Below are positions 1 to 8,280 of a stretch of DNA of 64,000 nucleotides, in pieces. The stretch is from an uncultured Mycoplasmatota bacterium (lineage in GTDB: Bacteria > Bacillota_I > Bacilli_A > RF39 > UBA660), in NCBI GenBank assembly GCA_900547995.1, contig URIY01000002.1, forward strand, positions 3,494-67,493, written 5' to 3'. The stretch's first letter is position 1, and the number at the start of each line of letters is the position of its first letter. Under the pieces are notes generated by a model, which worked only from the letters and a program-made list of their open reading frames with translations, was not told where the DNA came from and searched no databases. Both the position numbers and the translations under genes were made by a program.

Positions 1-1
1 T

Positions 2-1372
2 TTAAGAGTATATGTTGATAAGGAAGCCGAATGTTATCAGGTACTTGGACTTATACATTCACTTTATAAACCACTTCCAAAACGTTTTAAAGATTATATT
101 GCTATGCCTAAACCTAATATGTATCAATCACTTCATACAACGGTAATTGGTATAGATGGCAACTTTTTTGAAATTCAAATTAGAACATATGAAATGGACT
201 ATATAGCTGAAAAAGGTATTGCTGCACACTGGTCTTATAAGGAACATGGTAGTAATAATAAAGCATCAATGAAAAATACCATGGAACAAAAACTACAATT
301 CTTTAGAACTATGATGGAATTAAAAAAAGAAGCAAATAGTGATGAAGAAATTGCCAATACAGTAAAAGAAGATTTCTTTAAAGATACAATATATGTATTT
401 ACTCCAAAGGGTAGTGTCATAGAACTTGCTAAAGGATCTACACCAATTGATTTTGCTTATGCAGTACATACTGATGTTGGAAATAAGATGGTTGGCTCTA
501 TTGTAAATGGTAATATTGTTCCATTTGACTATGAGCTTCATGATAATGATGTTGTTAAAATTAATACTAATAAAAATGCAATTGGACCAAGTTATGAATG
601 GCTTAATATTGTTAAAACAAGTCAGGCTAGAAATAAAATAAGAAGTTTTTTAAATAAAGTAGACAAAGAAAAATATTTAAAGAATGGTCAAGAATTTTTA
701 AATAAAGAACTTAGAAGAAAGAAACTTTCTATTACAGAGTTTTTATCACAAGAAAATATTGATAAAATTTTAAAAGAATTAAAATTAAATGATATTAATG
801 AACTTTATATAAATATTGGTAGTAATAATATTACGGCTACACAAGTTATTAATATAGTTAATTCAGAAACTATTTCGAAAGAAGAATTAATTATTAAAAA
901 AACAGCTAATAGTTCGTTAAAAGAAGTAAAACCAAATAAAAATGATATTATTGTAAGAGGAATAGATGAAATAAAAGTAAATGTTGCTTCTTGCTGTAAA
1001 CCTGTTCCTGGGGATAATATTGTTGGTTTTATTACTAAAGGATATGGTATAACTATTCATAAAAGTGATTGTCCTAATACATCGGATGTTAGTGATAGAT
1101 TAATTGATGTATATTGGAACGAAAATATATCACAAAAATATGAAACAACTATTTTAGTTAGAAGTATTACTAATAATAATGTTTTACTTGATGTGGTTGC
1201 TAAATGTACAAATAACGATTTAAATGTTAAGAGTATAAATACGATTAATCATGATGATGAGGTTTTATATGAACTTACAATTTCTGTCATAAATAAAGAA
1301 AAATTGGATAAAGTTATTAGAGAAATAGAGTTAATTAATAACGTAAAAAGTGTATCTAGAATAATTAAATAA
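2..1372 (+). CDS. relA: RelA/SpoT-family (p)ppGpp synthetase, 5' truncated by window
   Basis: Bifunctional stringent-response enzyme (Rel) that makes and, in full-length form, degrades (p)ppGpp. The reading frame is open from base 2, so the N-terminal HD hydrolase domain and most of the synthetase domain lie upstream of the window. The visible part opens in the synthetase core (RFKDYIAMPKPNMYQSLHTT), followed by a TGS domain (starting DTIYVFTPKGSVIELAKG), the conserved Cys region (ASCCKPVPGDNIVGF...HKSDC) and a C-terminal ACT domain. Synteny with hisS and aspS downstream matches Bacillota, but the usual dtd gene is not between them; a membrane protein is there instead. Family assignment is secure. 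Whether the HD domain is active cannot be seen. Confidence 0.96.
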   Translation, partial: LRVYVDKEAECYQVLGLIHSLYKPLPKRFKDYIAMPKPNMYQSLHTTVIGIDGNFFEIQIRTYEMDYIAEKGIAAHWSYKEHGSNNKASMKNTMEQKLQFFRTMMELKKEANSDEEIANTVKEDFFKDTIYVFTPKGSVIELAKGSTPIDFAYAVHTDVGNKMVGSIVNGNIVPFDYELHDNDVVKINTNKNAIGPSYEWLNIVKTSQARNKIRSFLNKVDKEKYLKNGQEFLNKELRRKKLSITEFLSQENIDKILKELKLNDINELYINIGSNNITATQVINIVNSETISKEELIIKKTANSSLKEVKPNKNDIIVRGIDEIKVNVASCCKPVPGDNIVGFITKGYGITIHKSDCPNTSDVSDRLIDVYWNENISQKYETTILVRSITNNNVLLDVVAKCTNNDLNVKSINTINHDDEVLYELTISVINKEKLDKVIREIELINNVKSVSRIIK

Positions 1373-1390
1373 CCTTTAGAGGTGATATAG

Positions 1391-2449
1391 ATGATAAAAA
1401 AGGGGCTAAATTATAAATTAGTAAATATATGTTTAATCATTTTAATATTATTTTTATTATATAAAACAGGTTCTTTATGGACAGGAATGATAAGAATTAC
1501 AGGGAAGATTATTTTGCCATTCTTTCTAGCCTTTACTTTGGCATATGCTTTAAATCCTGCCCTTAGATGGATGAATAGTAAAGGCATTCCTAAAGGAATT
1601 TCTATCTTTCTTATTTTACTAATTATTGTTGGTATGTTATTTATGGTTATGGTTCTTTTAGTACCATTGCTATTTAATCAAATAGAAGCTTTATTTAAAG
1701 AAATATTAGTATTTATAAAAACAATATCCATAAAATTTAATATTGATTTTGAAGATGCATCATCATCTATTAATAATCTTTTTAATACTTTTTTAGAAAA
1801 CTCTAGTAAATATATACCTGGTGGTGCTATAAACTTTGTAAATATATCTATAAATTATATTACTATTTTCTTTATTTTTATTTCATCTAGTATTTATTTT
1901 TTAATAGATATGGATAATATAAGATGTGAAATAAAAAGAATATTAAGTAAAATAAATAATTCGGCATATAAACTTATATATAATATTGATTTAGAAATGA
2001 AAAAATATTTTACAAGTTTTATTAAAATAATGATTATAACTTTTTTTGAGTATAACTTAGGTTTTATACTAATTGGTCATCCTAATTTTCTATTGTTAGG
2101 TTTTCTTGCTAGTATATCTAGTGTTATTCCATATTTTGGTGGTATAATAGTTAATATTATTGCTGGTGTATGTGCTTTTGTAATAAGCAAATCATTATTT
2201 ATTAAAACAATTATTTTAATATTCGTTTTATCAATGATTGATGGATATGTTATAGGTCCACTTGTTTATGGAAAATCAAATAAGATTCATCCTCTTTTAT
2301 CAATATTTGCTGTTTTTATGGGAGGAATTGTTTTTGGAATACTAGGTATAATTGTATCAATGCCACTTTGTATTATACTTTTAACTATTTATCGCTTTTT
2401 TAAAGACGATATTTGTGATAAAATAAAAAAAGAAACAAGTTTGAAATGA
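1391..2449 (+). CDS. AI-2E/PerM family (UPF0118) membrane protein
   Basis: A 352-residue polytopic membrane protein with about seven to eight hydrophobic segments and the family layout: an N-terminal pair of helices (LPFFLAFTLAYALNPALRWM), a long amphipathic middle section (about residues 95-150), and a C-terminal bundle containing PYFGGIIVNIIAG and DGYVIGPLVYGKS. Members are proposed exporters of small molecules or sodium/proton exchangers; the substrate here is unknown. A strong GAGGTGAT ribosome site precedes the ATG, and the gene lies 18 bases behind relA and 10 before hisS, so it is probably cotranscribed with both. The family call is firm, the function is not. Confidence 0.85.
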   Translation: MIKKGLNYKLVNICLIILILFLLYKTGSLWTGMIRITGKIILPFFLAFTLAYALNPALRWMNSKGIPKGISIFLILLIIVGMLFMVMVLLVPLLFNQIEALFKEILVFIKTISIKFNIDFEDASSSINNLFNTFLENSSKYIPGGAINFVNISINYITIFFIFISSSIYFLIDMDNIRCEIKRILSKINNSAYKLIYNIDLEMKKYFTSFIKIMIITFFEYNLGFILIGHPNFLLLGFLASISSVIPYFGGIIVNIIAGVCAFVISKSLFIKTIILIFVLSMIDGYVIGPLVYGKSNKIHPLLSIFAVFMGGIVFGILGIIVSMPLCIILLTIYRFFKDDICDKIKKETSLK

Positions 2450-2459
2450 GGTAATATTT

Positions 2460-3725
2460 ATGTTGCAAAAACCAAAAGGAACTTATGATGTTTATGGAGA
2501 CATGGGTAAAAAAATTATTTATCTTGAAAACCTACTTAAAGCCTTAATGGAAAAATATAATTATGAATATGTTAGAACACCTTTGTTTGAATCAAGCGAA
2601 TTATTTCATAGAGGTGTAGGAGAGACATCTGATATTGTATCAAAGGAAACTTATGATTTTGTTGATCGTGGTGAAAGACATATGACATTAAGACCTGAAG
2701 GTACTGCTGGTGTGGTTAGAAGTTTTATAGAAAATAAAATGTATGGTAGAGCTGATTTACCAGTAAAATTATGGTATTTTGGACCTATGTATCGTTATGA
2801 AAGACCGCAATCAGGAAGATATAGGGAGTTTTATCAATTTGGTGTTGAGGCTTTTTGTAGTGATGATCCAATGCTTGATGCTGAAATAATTAGTATACCT
2901 GTTAATTTTTATAAATTACTTGGATTAAAAGGTATAAAAGTAAATATCAATACACTAGGTGATACAGAGTCAAGATTAAAATATCGCGAGGCTTTAATTA
3001 ATTATTTTAGACCACATATTGATTCATTATGTGATGACTGTAAAGCAAGATTTGAAAAAAATCCACTTAGAATATTAGATTGTAAAGTTGATCATGATTT
3101 AGATATTATGAAAAATGCTCCTAAAATAATTGATTATTTAAATGAAAGTAGTAGAAATCATTTTGAAAAAGTAAAAGAATACTTAGAGGCTTTAAATATT
3201 GATTATACTGTTAATTATTCTATTGTTAGAGGCCTTGATTATTATACACATACTGTTTTTGAGGTTGAAGCAAGTGTAGAGGGCTTTGGAAGTCAAAATG
3301 TCCTTTGTGCTGGTGGAAGATACAATGGTTTAGTAGAAACAATTGGTGGTCCTCAAACACCGGGTGTTGGTTTTGCACTTGGACTTGAAAGATTACTTGT
3401 TGCTCTTGAATATGAAAAGTTAGAGCCATGGGAAGATAAAACAACCGATTTTTATATTGCACCAATGGATGATACTTGTAAAGGCTATTCTTTAAAAGTT
3501 TTGAATATGCTTCGTATGAATGGTTTTAATGGTGATATGGATTATATGAATAGATCACTTAAAAGTAATTTTAAACAAGCAGAAAGATTAAATACTAAGT
3601 ACATAATTATTATAGGAAATGATGAAATAGAAAATAATATGGTAACTATTAAGGATAATGAAACAAAAGAGTCAAAAACAGTTGCTTTTGATAATATTGT
3701 TGATTATTTTGATGAGGTAATGTAG
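2460..3725 (+). CDS. hisS: Histidyl-tRNA synthetase
   Basis: Class II synthetase that charges tRNA-His in the cytoplasm. Length (421 aa) is normal. Motif 2 is seen as TLRPEGTAGVVRSF with RYERPQSGRYREF following. The HisRS-specific histidine-binding signatures RGLDYYTHTVFE and CAGGRYNGLV are present, as is the motif 3 region GVGFALGLERLL. The C-terminal anticodon-binding domain runs from about residue 325. Its TAG stop shares its final G with the GTG start of the next gene, which suggests translational coupling. No T-box leader is visible; the gene is inside the relA transcription unit. Confidence 0.98.
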   Translation: MLQKPKGTYDVYGDMGKKIIYLENLLKALMEKYNYEYVRTPLFESSELFHRGVGETSDIVSKETYDFVDRGERHMTLRPEGTAGVVRSFIENKMYGRADLPVKLWYFGPMYRYERPQSGRYREFYQFGVEAFCSDDPMLDAEIISIPVNFYKLLGLKGIKVNINTLGDTESRLKYREALINYFRPHIDSLCDDCKARFEKNPLRILDCKVDHDLDIMKNAPKIIDYLNESSRNHFEKVKEYLEALNIDYTVNYSIVRGLDYYTHTVFEVEASVEGFGSQNVLCAGGRYNGLVETIGGPQTPGVGFALGLERLLVALEYEKLEPWEDKTTDFYIAPMDDTCKGYSLKVLNMLRMNGFNGDMDYMNRSLKSNFKQAERLNTKYIIIIGNDEIENNMVTIKDNETKESKTVAFDNIVDYFDEVM

Positions 3726-4204
3726 TGGACTTTACTAAATATGATGATGTATTAAAAATGAAAGGTTATGACGGATACATAGATCCACAAGGTCATTTTT
3801 ATAGAGTAAAAACAAGATTTAAACCTACTTGTAATCATGAAATATGGGCAGAAGAATATTTAAAAAATAATGCACTTAATTGTCGTGATATTGCTGTAAG
3901 TGAGTCTTTGATATTAAATCTTGTAACATTAAAAACATATACTGAAAAATTAATTCATCTACATGGATTTGTATATTATAGTCATGATGAACTTTTATAT
4001 AAACCTATTATAAAGTTACCTAATCCTAAAATATTTGGTAAACGCGCTACAGAAGAGCAAATGGATGCACTTTATAGTATTATGTTAATAAACAATGAAA
4101 AAACTAATATTCCTATTTTTGATGGTGCACTTGATTATATTGGTCTTGAAGATGAAAGTAAAGAGGTAGATTATGAAGAAGATAGATATAAAAGATTTAA
4201 ATAA
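3725..4204 (+). CDS. Hypothetical protein between hisS and aspS
   Basis: A 159-residue soluble protein of no family I recognise. It starts at a GTG overlapping the hisS stop by one base and its last 32 bases overlap aspS, so it is translated from the same messenger as both synthetases. The sequence has several conserved-looking aromatic and acidic patches (DGYIDPQGHFYRVK, HGFVYYSHDELLYKP), an acidic tail (DESKEVDYEEDRYK) and no signal peptide or membrane segment. The tight coupling on both sides argues for a real gene. A role in translation is only suggested by its position. Confidence 0.7.
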   Translation: MDFTKYDDVLKMKGYDGYIDPQGHFYRVKTRFKPTCNHEIWAEEYLKNNALNCRDIAVSESLILNLVTLKTYTEKLIHLHGFVYYSHDELLYKPIIKLPNPKIFGKRATEEQMDALYSIMLINNEKTNIPIFDGALDYIGLEDESKEVDYEEDRYKRFK

Positions 4205-5486
4205 ATATATTGGGGAAAATATTGAAGTACAAGGCTTTGTAGATAATATTAGAAATCTACAATATGTTCAATTTGTAATTTTAAGAGATAGTACTGGTAA
4301 GGTACAGATGACTATTGAAAAAAATGAAGAAAATAGTAACTTAGTTAAAATTATTGATGAGCTAACTTTAGAAAGTACTGTTAAAGTAACAGGAAAACTT
4401 TTAGATAGTCCAAAGGTTAAATTAAATGGTATGGAAATTATACCAAGTAATATTGAAGTAACATCACGCTCTCTTGCTGAGTTACCAATTGATATTAAGA
4501 ATAAAGATAACACTTTAAGGGAAACAAGACTAGATTATCGTTTCTTAGATTTAAGACGTGAAGATAATAATCTATTATTTAAATGCGAAACTGTTTTAGA
4601 GCATGCTTTAAGAGAGTACTGTGTAAATAATGGTTTTATGGAAATACATACACCTAAAATTGCAGCAGGTGCTGCTGAAAGTGGTGCTGAAGTATTTAAA
4701 CTAGATTATTTTGGACAAACAGCATGTCTTTCACAATCTCCACAATTTTATAAACAAATGGCTATGGCAGCAGGTTTTGATAAAGTATTTGAAATAGGTC
4801 CTGCGTTTAGAGCTGAAAATTCACATACAAGTTATCATGCTACAGAAATTAATATGGCTGACATTGAAATATCTTGGATAGATTCTTTTGAAGATGTTAT
4901 GGATTTTGAAGAGGCTTGGATAAAATACGCTATTGACAAAGTTAAAGAAAAATACGGTGAAGAAATACAAAAAGTATTTGGTATAACTTTAAGTGATACA
5001 ACAATTAAATTTCCAAGAATTACTTTTAAAGAAGCAAAAACAATATTAAAAGAAAAATATAATTATATTGGTGAAAAAGAAGAAGATTTTGAAAGAAAAG
5101 AAGAAAATTTACTTTGCAAGTATGCTAAAGAAAAATATAATTGTGACTTTATTTTTGTGACTAAATTTCCATTTAGTGCAAGACCTTTCTATCATATGCT
5201 AGACGAAGAGGGGCTTACAAATAGTTACGATTTACTATTTAAAGGCGTTGAAATAACAACAGGTGCTCAAAGAGAACATAGAGTAGATATCCTTGAAAAA
5301 CAAATGATAGAGAAGGGTATTGATCCAAAATCACTTGCCTTTTATTTAGATTTCTTTAGATATGGATGCCCAGAACATGGTGGATTTGCGATTGGCATTG
5401 CAAGAATTATGATGCAAATGTTTAATATTGATAATATTCGTGAAGCAACATTTATATATAGAGGTCCAACGAGACTTAACCCATAA
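4173..5486 (+). CDS. aspS: Aspartyl-tRNA synthetase, archaeal/eukaryal-like short type
   Basis: Class II synthetase of 437 aa. It lacks the GAD insertion of the ordinary bacterial AspRS (about 590 aa) and resembles the archaeal-type AspRS2 found in some Bacillota. An OB-fold anticodon-binding domain (residues 1-110) precedes the catalytic core: motif 2 around GPAFRAENSHTSYH, the aspartate-site stretch SQSPQFYKQMAMAAG, and motif 3 GGFAIGIARIMMQM near the end, closing with PTRLNP. The ATG lies inside the upstream gene behind AAAGAGG. Archaeal-type AspRS can be discriminating or non-discriminating (charging tRNA-Asn as well); the sequence alone does not settle this. AsnRS is the main alternative, but the C-terminal motifs favour AspRS. 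Confidence 0.88.
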   Translation: MKKIDIKDLNKYIGENIEVQGFVDNIRNLQYVQFVILRDSTGKVQMTIEKNEENSNLVKIIDELTLESTVKVTGKLLDSPKVKLNGMEIIPSNIEVTSRSLAELPIDIKNKDNTLRETRLDYRFLDLRREDNNLLFKCETVLEHALREYCVNNGFMEIHTPKIAAGAAESGAEVFKLDYFGQTACLSQSPQFYKQMAMAAGFDKVFEIGPAFRAENSHTSYHATEINMADIEISWIDSFEDVMDFEEAWIKYAIDKVKEKYGEEIQKVFGITLSDTTIKFPRITFKEAKTILKEKYNYIGEKEEDFERKEENLLCKYAKEKYNCDFIFVTKFPFSARPFYHMLDEEGLTNSYDLLFKGVEITTGAQREHRVDILEKQMIEKGIDPKSLAFYLDFFRYGCPEHGGFAIGIARIMMQMFNIDNIREATFIYRGPTRLNP

Positions 5487-5547
5487 AACGGCTATTTACC
5501 AAATAGTGCTGGTAGAAAATAAAATTGATAAATGCATTGATTACAGG

Positions 5548-5569
5548 GGTGATTTTTAATCACCTTTTT
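5548..5569 (+). terminator. Intrinsic terminator after aspS
   Basis: GGTGATT and AATCACC form a perfect 7-bp stem with a TTT loop, followed by TTTTT. It lies 62 bases past the aspS stop and closes the relA-aspS unit. Confidence 0.8.
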
Positions 5570-5665
5570 ATAATATCTTTAATTAAAAATACCCGAGTGA
5601 TAAAATGAACGAATTTTATATAGTCAAAAGCAATTCTTAATAACGAAATTTAAATATATTTGTTA

Positions 5666-5694
5666 TTGCTTTATATATATTTATATTGTATAAT
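5666..5694 (+). promoter_or_regulatory. SigA-type promoter of the prepilin-like gene
   Basis: TTGCTT and TATAAT are separated by 17 bases and lie 29 bases before the proposed ATG. The spacing is ideal and the -35 is moderate. An imperfect inverted repeat (AATAAC ... GTTATT, about 5640-5667) lies just upstream of the -35. Confidence 0.6.
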
Positions 5695-5722
5695 TTTAAT
5701 GTAGGAAGGTAGGAATTGTTTG

Positions 5723-8182
5723 ATGAAAAAGAGGAGAGGATTTACTTTAATAGAGTTACTTGCAGTAATTGTAATATTGGCAGTAATTGCACTTATTGCA
5801 GTACCAATAGTGTTAAATATTATAGAAAGAGCACGAAGAGGAAGTGCTCAAAGTAGTGCAAATGGATTGCGAAAAGCAGCACAATTTTATTATTCATCTA
5901 ATTTAATAGAAAACGTTAACGAAGGTGATATAACCTTTACTTGTGATGGTAAAAAATGTATTAGTACTAATGGTTCAATGTTAGAAATTGACGGTACTGT
6001 GCCAACAAGTGGAAACGTTGAAATTAAAATGAATGGTGAAATGGTATTTTCGAATATTATTATAAATGGATATAGTTGCAATATACCTAAAACTGGTAAT
6101 AGTAAGTGTTTTAAGAATGGTAAGAATAATGTTTCTGATATTTCTATTGGGGAAGTTACTACAACAGTAAATAGTATTATAATACCGTATACTTTAGACA
6201 ACGAATTATCTTTAAATGTATCTACAAATAAAGAAGATTTAGATGGAAAAGTAGTTCCTATGTCATATAATAATTTGGAAACTAAAAAGGCAAATGTTGC
6301 ATTATTAGAAGCAAATAGTGAAAATGTAATTTGTGAGTATGGGACTGATGAACAGTATGGACAATATGGAATAATAGAAAATAATAGTTGCTATATAACA
6401 GGATTAGATGCAAATACAGTTTATTATTATAAATTAACAGTTGTTAGACAAGATGGAGAAAAAATAGAAAGTAAAGGTAGTGTTGGAACACATAGTTATG
6501 TACCAGGAGAGGTTGTATATTTCAATCCAATTAGTGGTGAACCTTGTTATAATTATAGTAACAGTAATAGTAATTGGAAATACATTGGGCAACCTGAAAA
6601 AGCAAGTCAAAATCAATGCCTAAAGTGGAATATTGTATCATATGATAATGAAAATCATAAAATAAATATGTTAATTGATCATAATGTTACATATAACATA
6701 AGTTGGGAAACAGCATCTGATCCAAATTCTTTATCGGATATTAGAAGTTTGTGGAGTGGTGTAGATAATATTCGACAAATTACTGCAGATGAAATTGCCG
6801 AAATAACAGGTGCTTCTTCTGAAAATACATTAAAATGGAATTCATCAAAAAAAGGAAAACTTTTAGAAGATGAAACATTAGATGTTAATGCTGATTTGGA
6901 TACTGAAGTATCATGGTATTCATTAAATGGTAGTGGTAAAACTTATAATAAAAGTGAAAATGGATGGCAGGTAGTTAACAAATTAAATGGTGTAAGCAAG
7001 GTTGGTTGGCTATATGAAAACACAGAAGATTGCGTGTCATATGGTTGTATGTATGAAGATACTCATTCATCATTTGCATATTGGACTGAAACGCCAATTA
7101 ATATTGTCAATAAATATACTAAAATGTGGGTTATTACGAATCATGGTGTTCTAGCAACTGCTTATTCAACAGTAAATGGATTATTAGGAATAAGACCAGT
7201 TGTTACAATTGATGAAAAAAAACTAACTATTAAGGGAAATCAAAATAATGTTGGCTTTATAAATAAAAAGCCTGATATTAAGGCATATGATGTATATATG
7301 AAAGATTCACAAATTATTGTAAATATAGATAGTGACGTTAGTCTTCGCCAAATACTATGTGAATATGGGGAAAATGGTAAATATACAAATAGTGTGGAGG
7401 CAAGTTTAGGTGCCACGATTGGTTTAGAAGATGGTAAATCGTATAATTATTGTACTATGGAAAATTTATCTGATAATACGAAATATGATTATAAAATCAC
7501 AGTGACCGATAAGTTTTATAATAGTAGTATAGTAACAGGTGATTTTATTTTTAAATCAGAAACGACTGATACACCGAAAGAGGACGAAACGAAAAATCTA
7601 GTTCAATTGGGTGGTTACAATTGGCATATAATTGAAGAAACTGCAAATGATATTACACTTTTGATGGATGCAAATCAACTTGGTGATTATAATCAAATGA
7701 GTCATTGTTCTAGTTCTAATGATGAAAGTAATAATTGTACATATAATGGCAGTTATTATACTTATAGTTGGAGTGACTCTTTGATTAGAAAATATTTGAA
7801 TGGTCAGTTTTTAAATGATCTAGAAAGTAAAATAGATAAGGAAATTATAACTATACCAATATGTGCTGATGCATCAAGGGAAGATGGCGAGGCAAGTTAT
7901 GGTGGCTATTTAGTTAGTGATTTAAGAACTGGGCAAACTTGTTCAAGTATTGTTAATGATAAAGTAAGATTATTAAGTTGGAATGAAACAAGTTATGCAG
8001 AAATTGATACTGATGAGGAAATTTGGATGTGGACAATGGCTTCTTATCCAGATAAATTTGGTGGGATTAAAGCGTCAGAATATGTAAGATTTTCTCTTGG
8101 AGTTACCTCTAAAGGAGCATCTGGCTATAGAAAGAGTGAGAATAATTATTTAGTTCGACCTGTTATTACTATTGCTAAATAA
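5723..8182 (+). CDS. Large prepilin-like surface protein with two DUF6273-like domains
   Basis: An 819-aa protein with a type IV prepilin N-terminus: a short basic leader (MKKRRG), the cleavage motif G|FTLIE with Glu at +5, and the hydrophobic helix LLAVIVILAVIALIAVPIV. Prepilin peptidase and a type II/IV machine would be needed, and neither is in the window. After the helix come an FN3-like segment (about 130-255), a Trp/Tyr-rich domain ending GIRPVVTI (about 262-496), a second FN3-like segment (500-620) and a second Trp-rich domain ending LVRPVITI (about 623-819). The repeated RPV(V/I)TI ending resembles DUF6273 of gut Bacillota. Ordinary pilins have 120-200 residues. ATG 5723 is preferred over the adjacent TTG because AGGA lies 8 bases ahead of it. 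Confidence 0.75.
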   Translation: MKKRRGFTLIELLAVIVILAVIALIAVPIVLNIIERARRGSAQSSANGLRKAAQFYYSSNLIENVNEGDITFTCDGKKCISTNGSMLEIDGTVPTSGNVEIKMNGEMVFSNIIINGYSCNIPKTGNSKCFKNGKNNVSDISIGEVTTTVNSIIIPYTLDNELSLNVSTNKEDLDGKVVPMSYNNLETKKANVALLEANSENVICEYGTDEQYGQYGIIENNSCYITGLDANTVYYYKLTVVRQDGEKIESKGSVGTHSYVPGEVVYFNPISGEPCYNYSNSNSNWKYIGQPEKASQNQCLKWNIVSYDNENHKINMLIDHNVTYNISWETASDPNSLSDIRSLWSGVDNIRQITADEIAEITGASSENTLKWNSSKKGKLLEDETLDVNADLDTEVSWYSLNGSGKTYNKSENGWQVVNKLNGVSKVGWLYENTEDCVSYGCMYEDTHSSFAYWTETPINIVNKYTKMWVITNHGVLATAYSTVNGLLGIRPVVTIDEKKLTIKGNQNNVGFINKKPDIKAYDVYMKDSQIIVNIDSDVSLRQILCEYGENGKYTNSVEASLGATIGLEDGKSYNYCTMENLSDNTKYDYKITVTDKFYNSSIVTGDFIFKSETTDTPKEDETKNLVQLGGYNWHIIEETANDITLLMDANQLGDYNQMSHCSSSNDESNNCTYNGSYYTYSWSDSLIRKYLNGQFLNDLESKIDKEIITIPICADASREDGEASYGGYLVSDLRTGQTCSSIVNDKVRLLSWNETSYAEIDTDEEIWMWTMASYPDKFGGIKASEYVRFSLGVTSKGASGYRKSENNYLVRPVITIAK

Positions 8183-8206
8183 AGTTTTGATATTTTATAA
8201 AATTAA

Positions 8207-8247
8207 AAAAATGATTAGAAGGAGTATATACTTTTCTAATCATTTTT
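8207..8247 (+). terminator. Intrinsic terminator after the prepilin-like gene
   Basis: AAAAATGATTAGAA pairs with TTCTAATCATTTTT around a 13-base loop that itself contains the palindrome AGTATATACT. The right arm ends in TTTTT, and the left arm begins with an A-run, so it may act in both directions. Confidence 0.75.
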
Positions 8248-8280
8248 GCTATAATTATTATAGGGTAAAGTAGGGAGTTG

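Noticed and set aside
5890..6201. 103-codon minus frame within the prepilin-like gene
   Set aside because: Antisense shadow; no ribosome site and no domain pattern.
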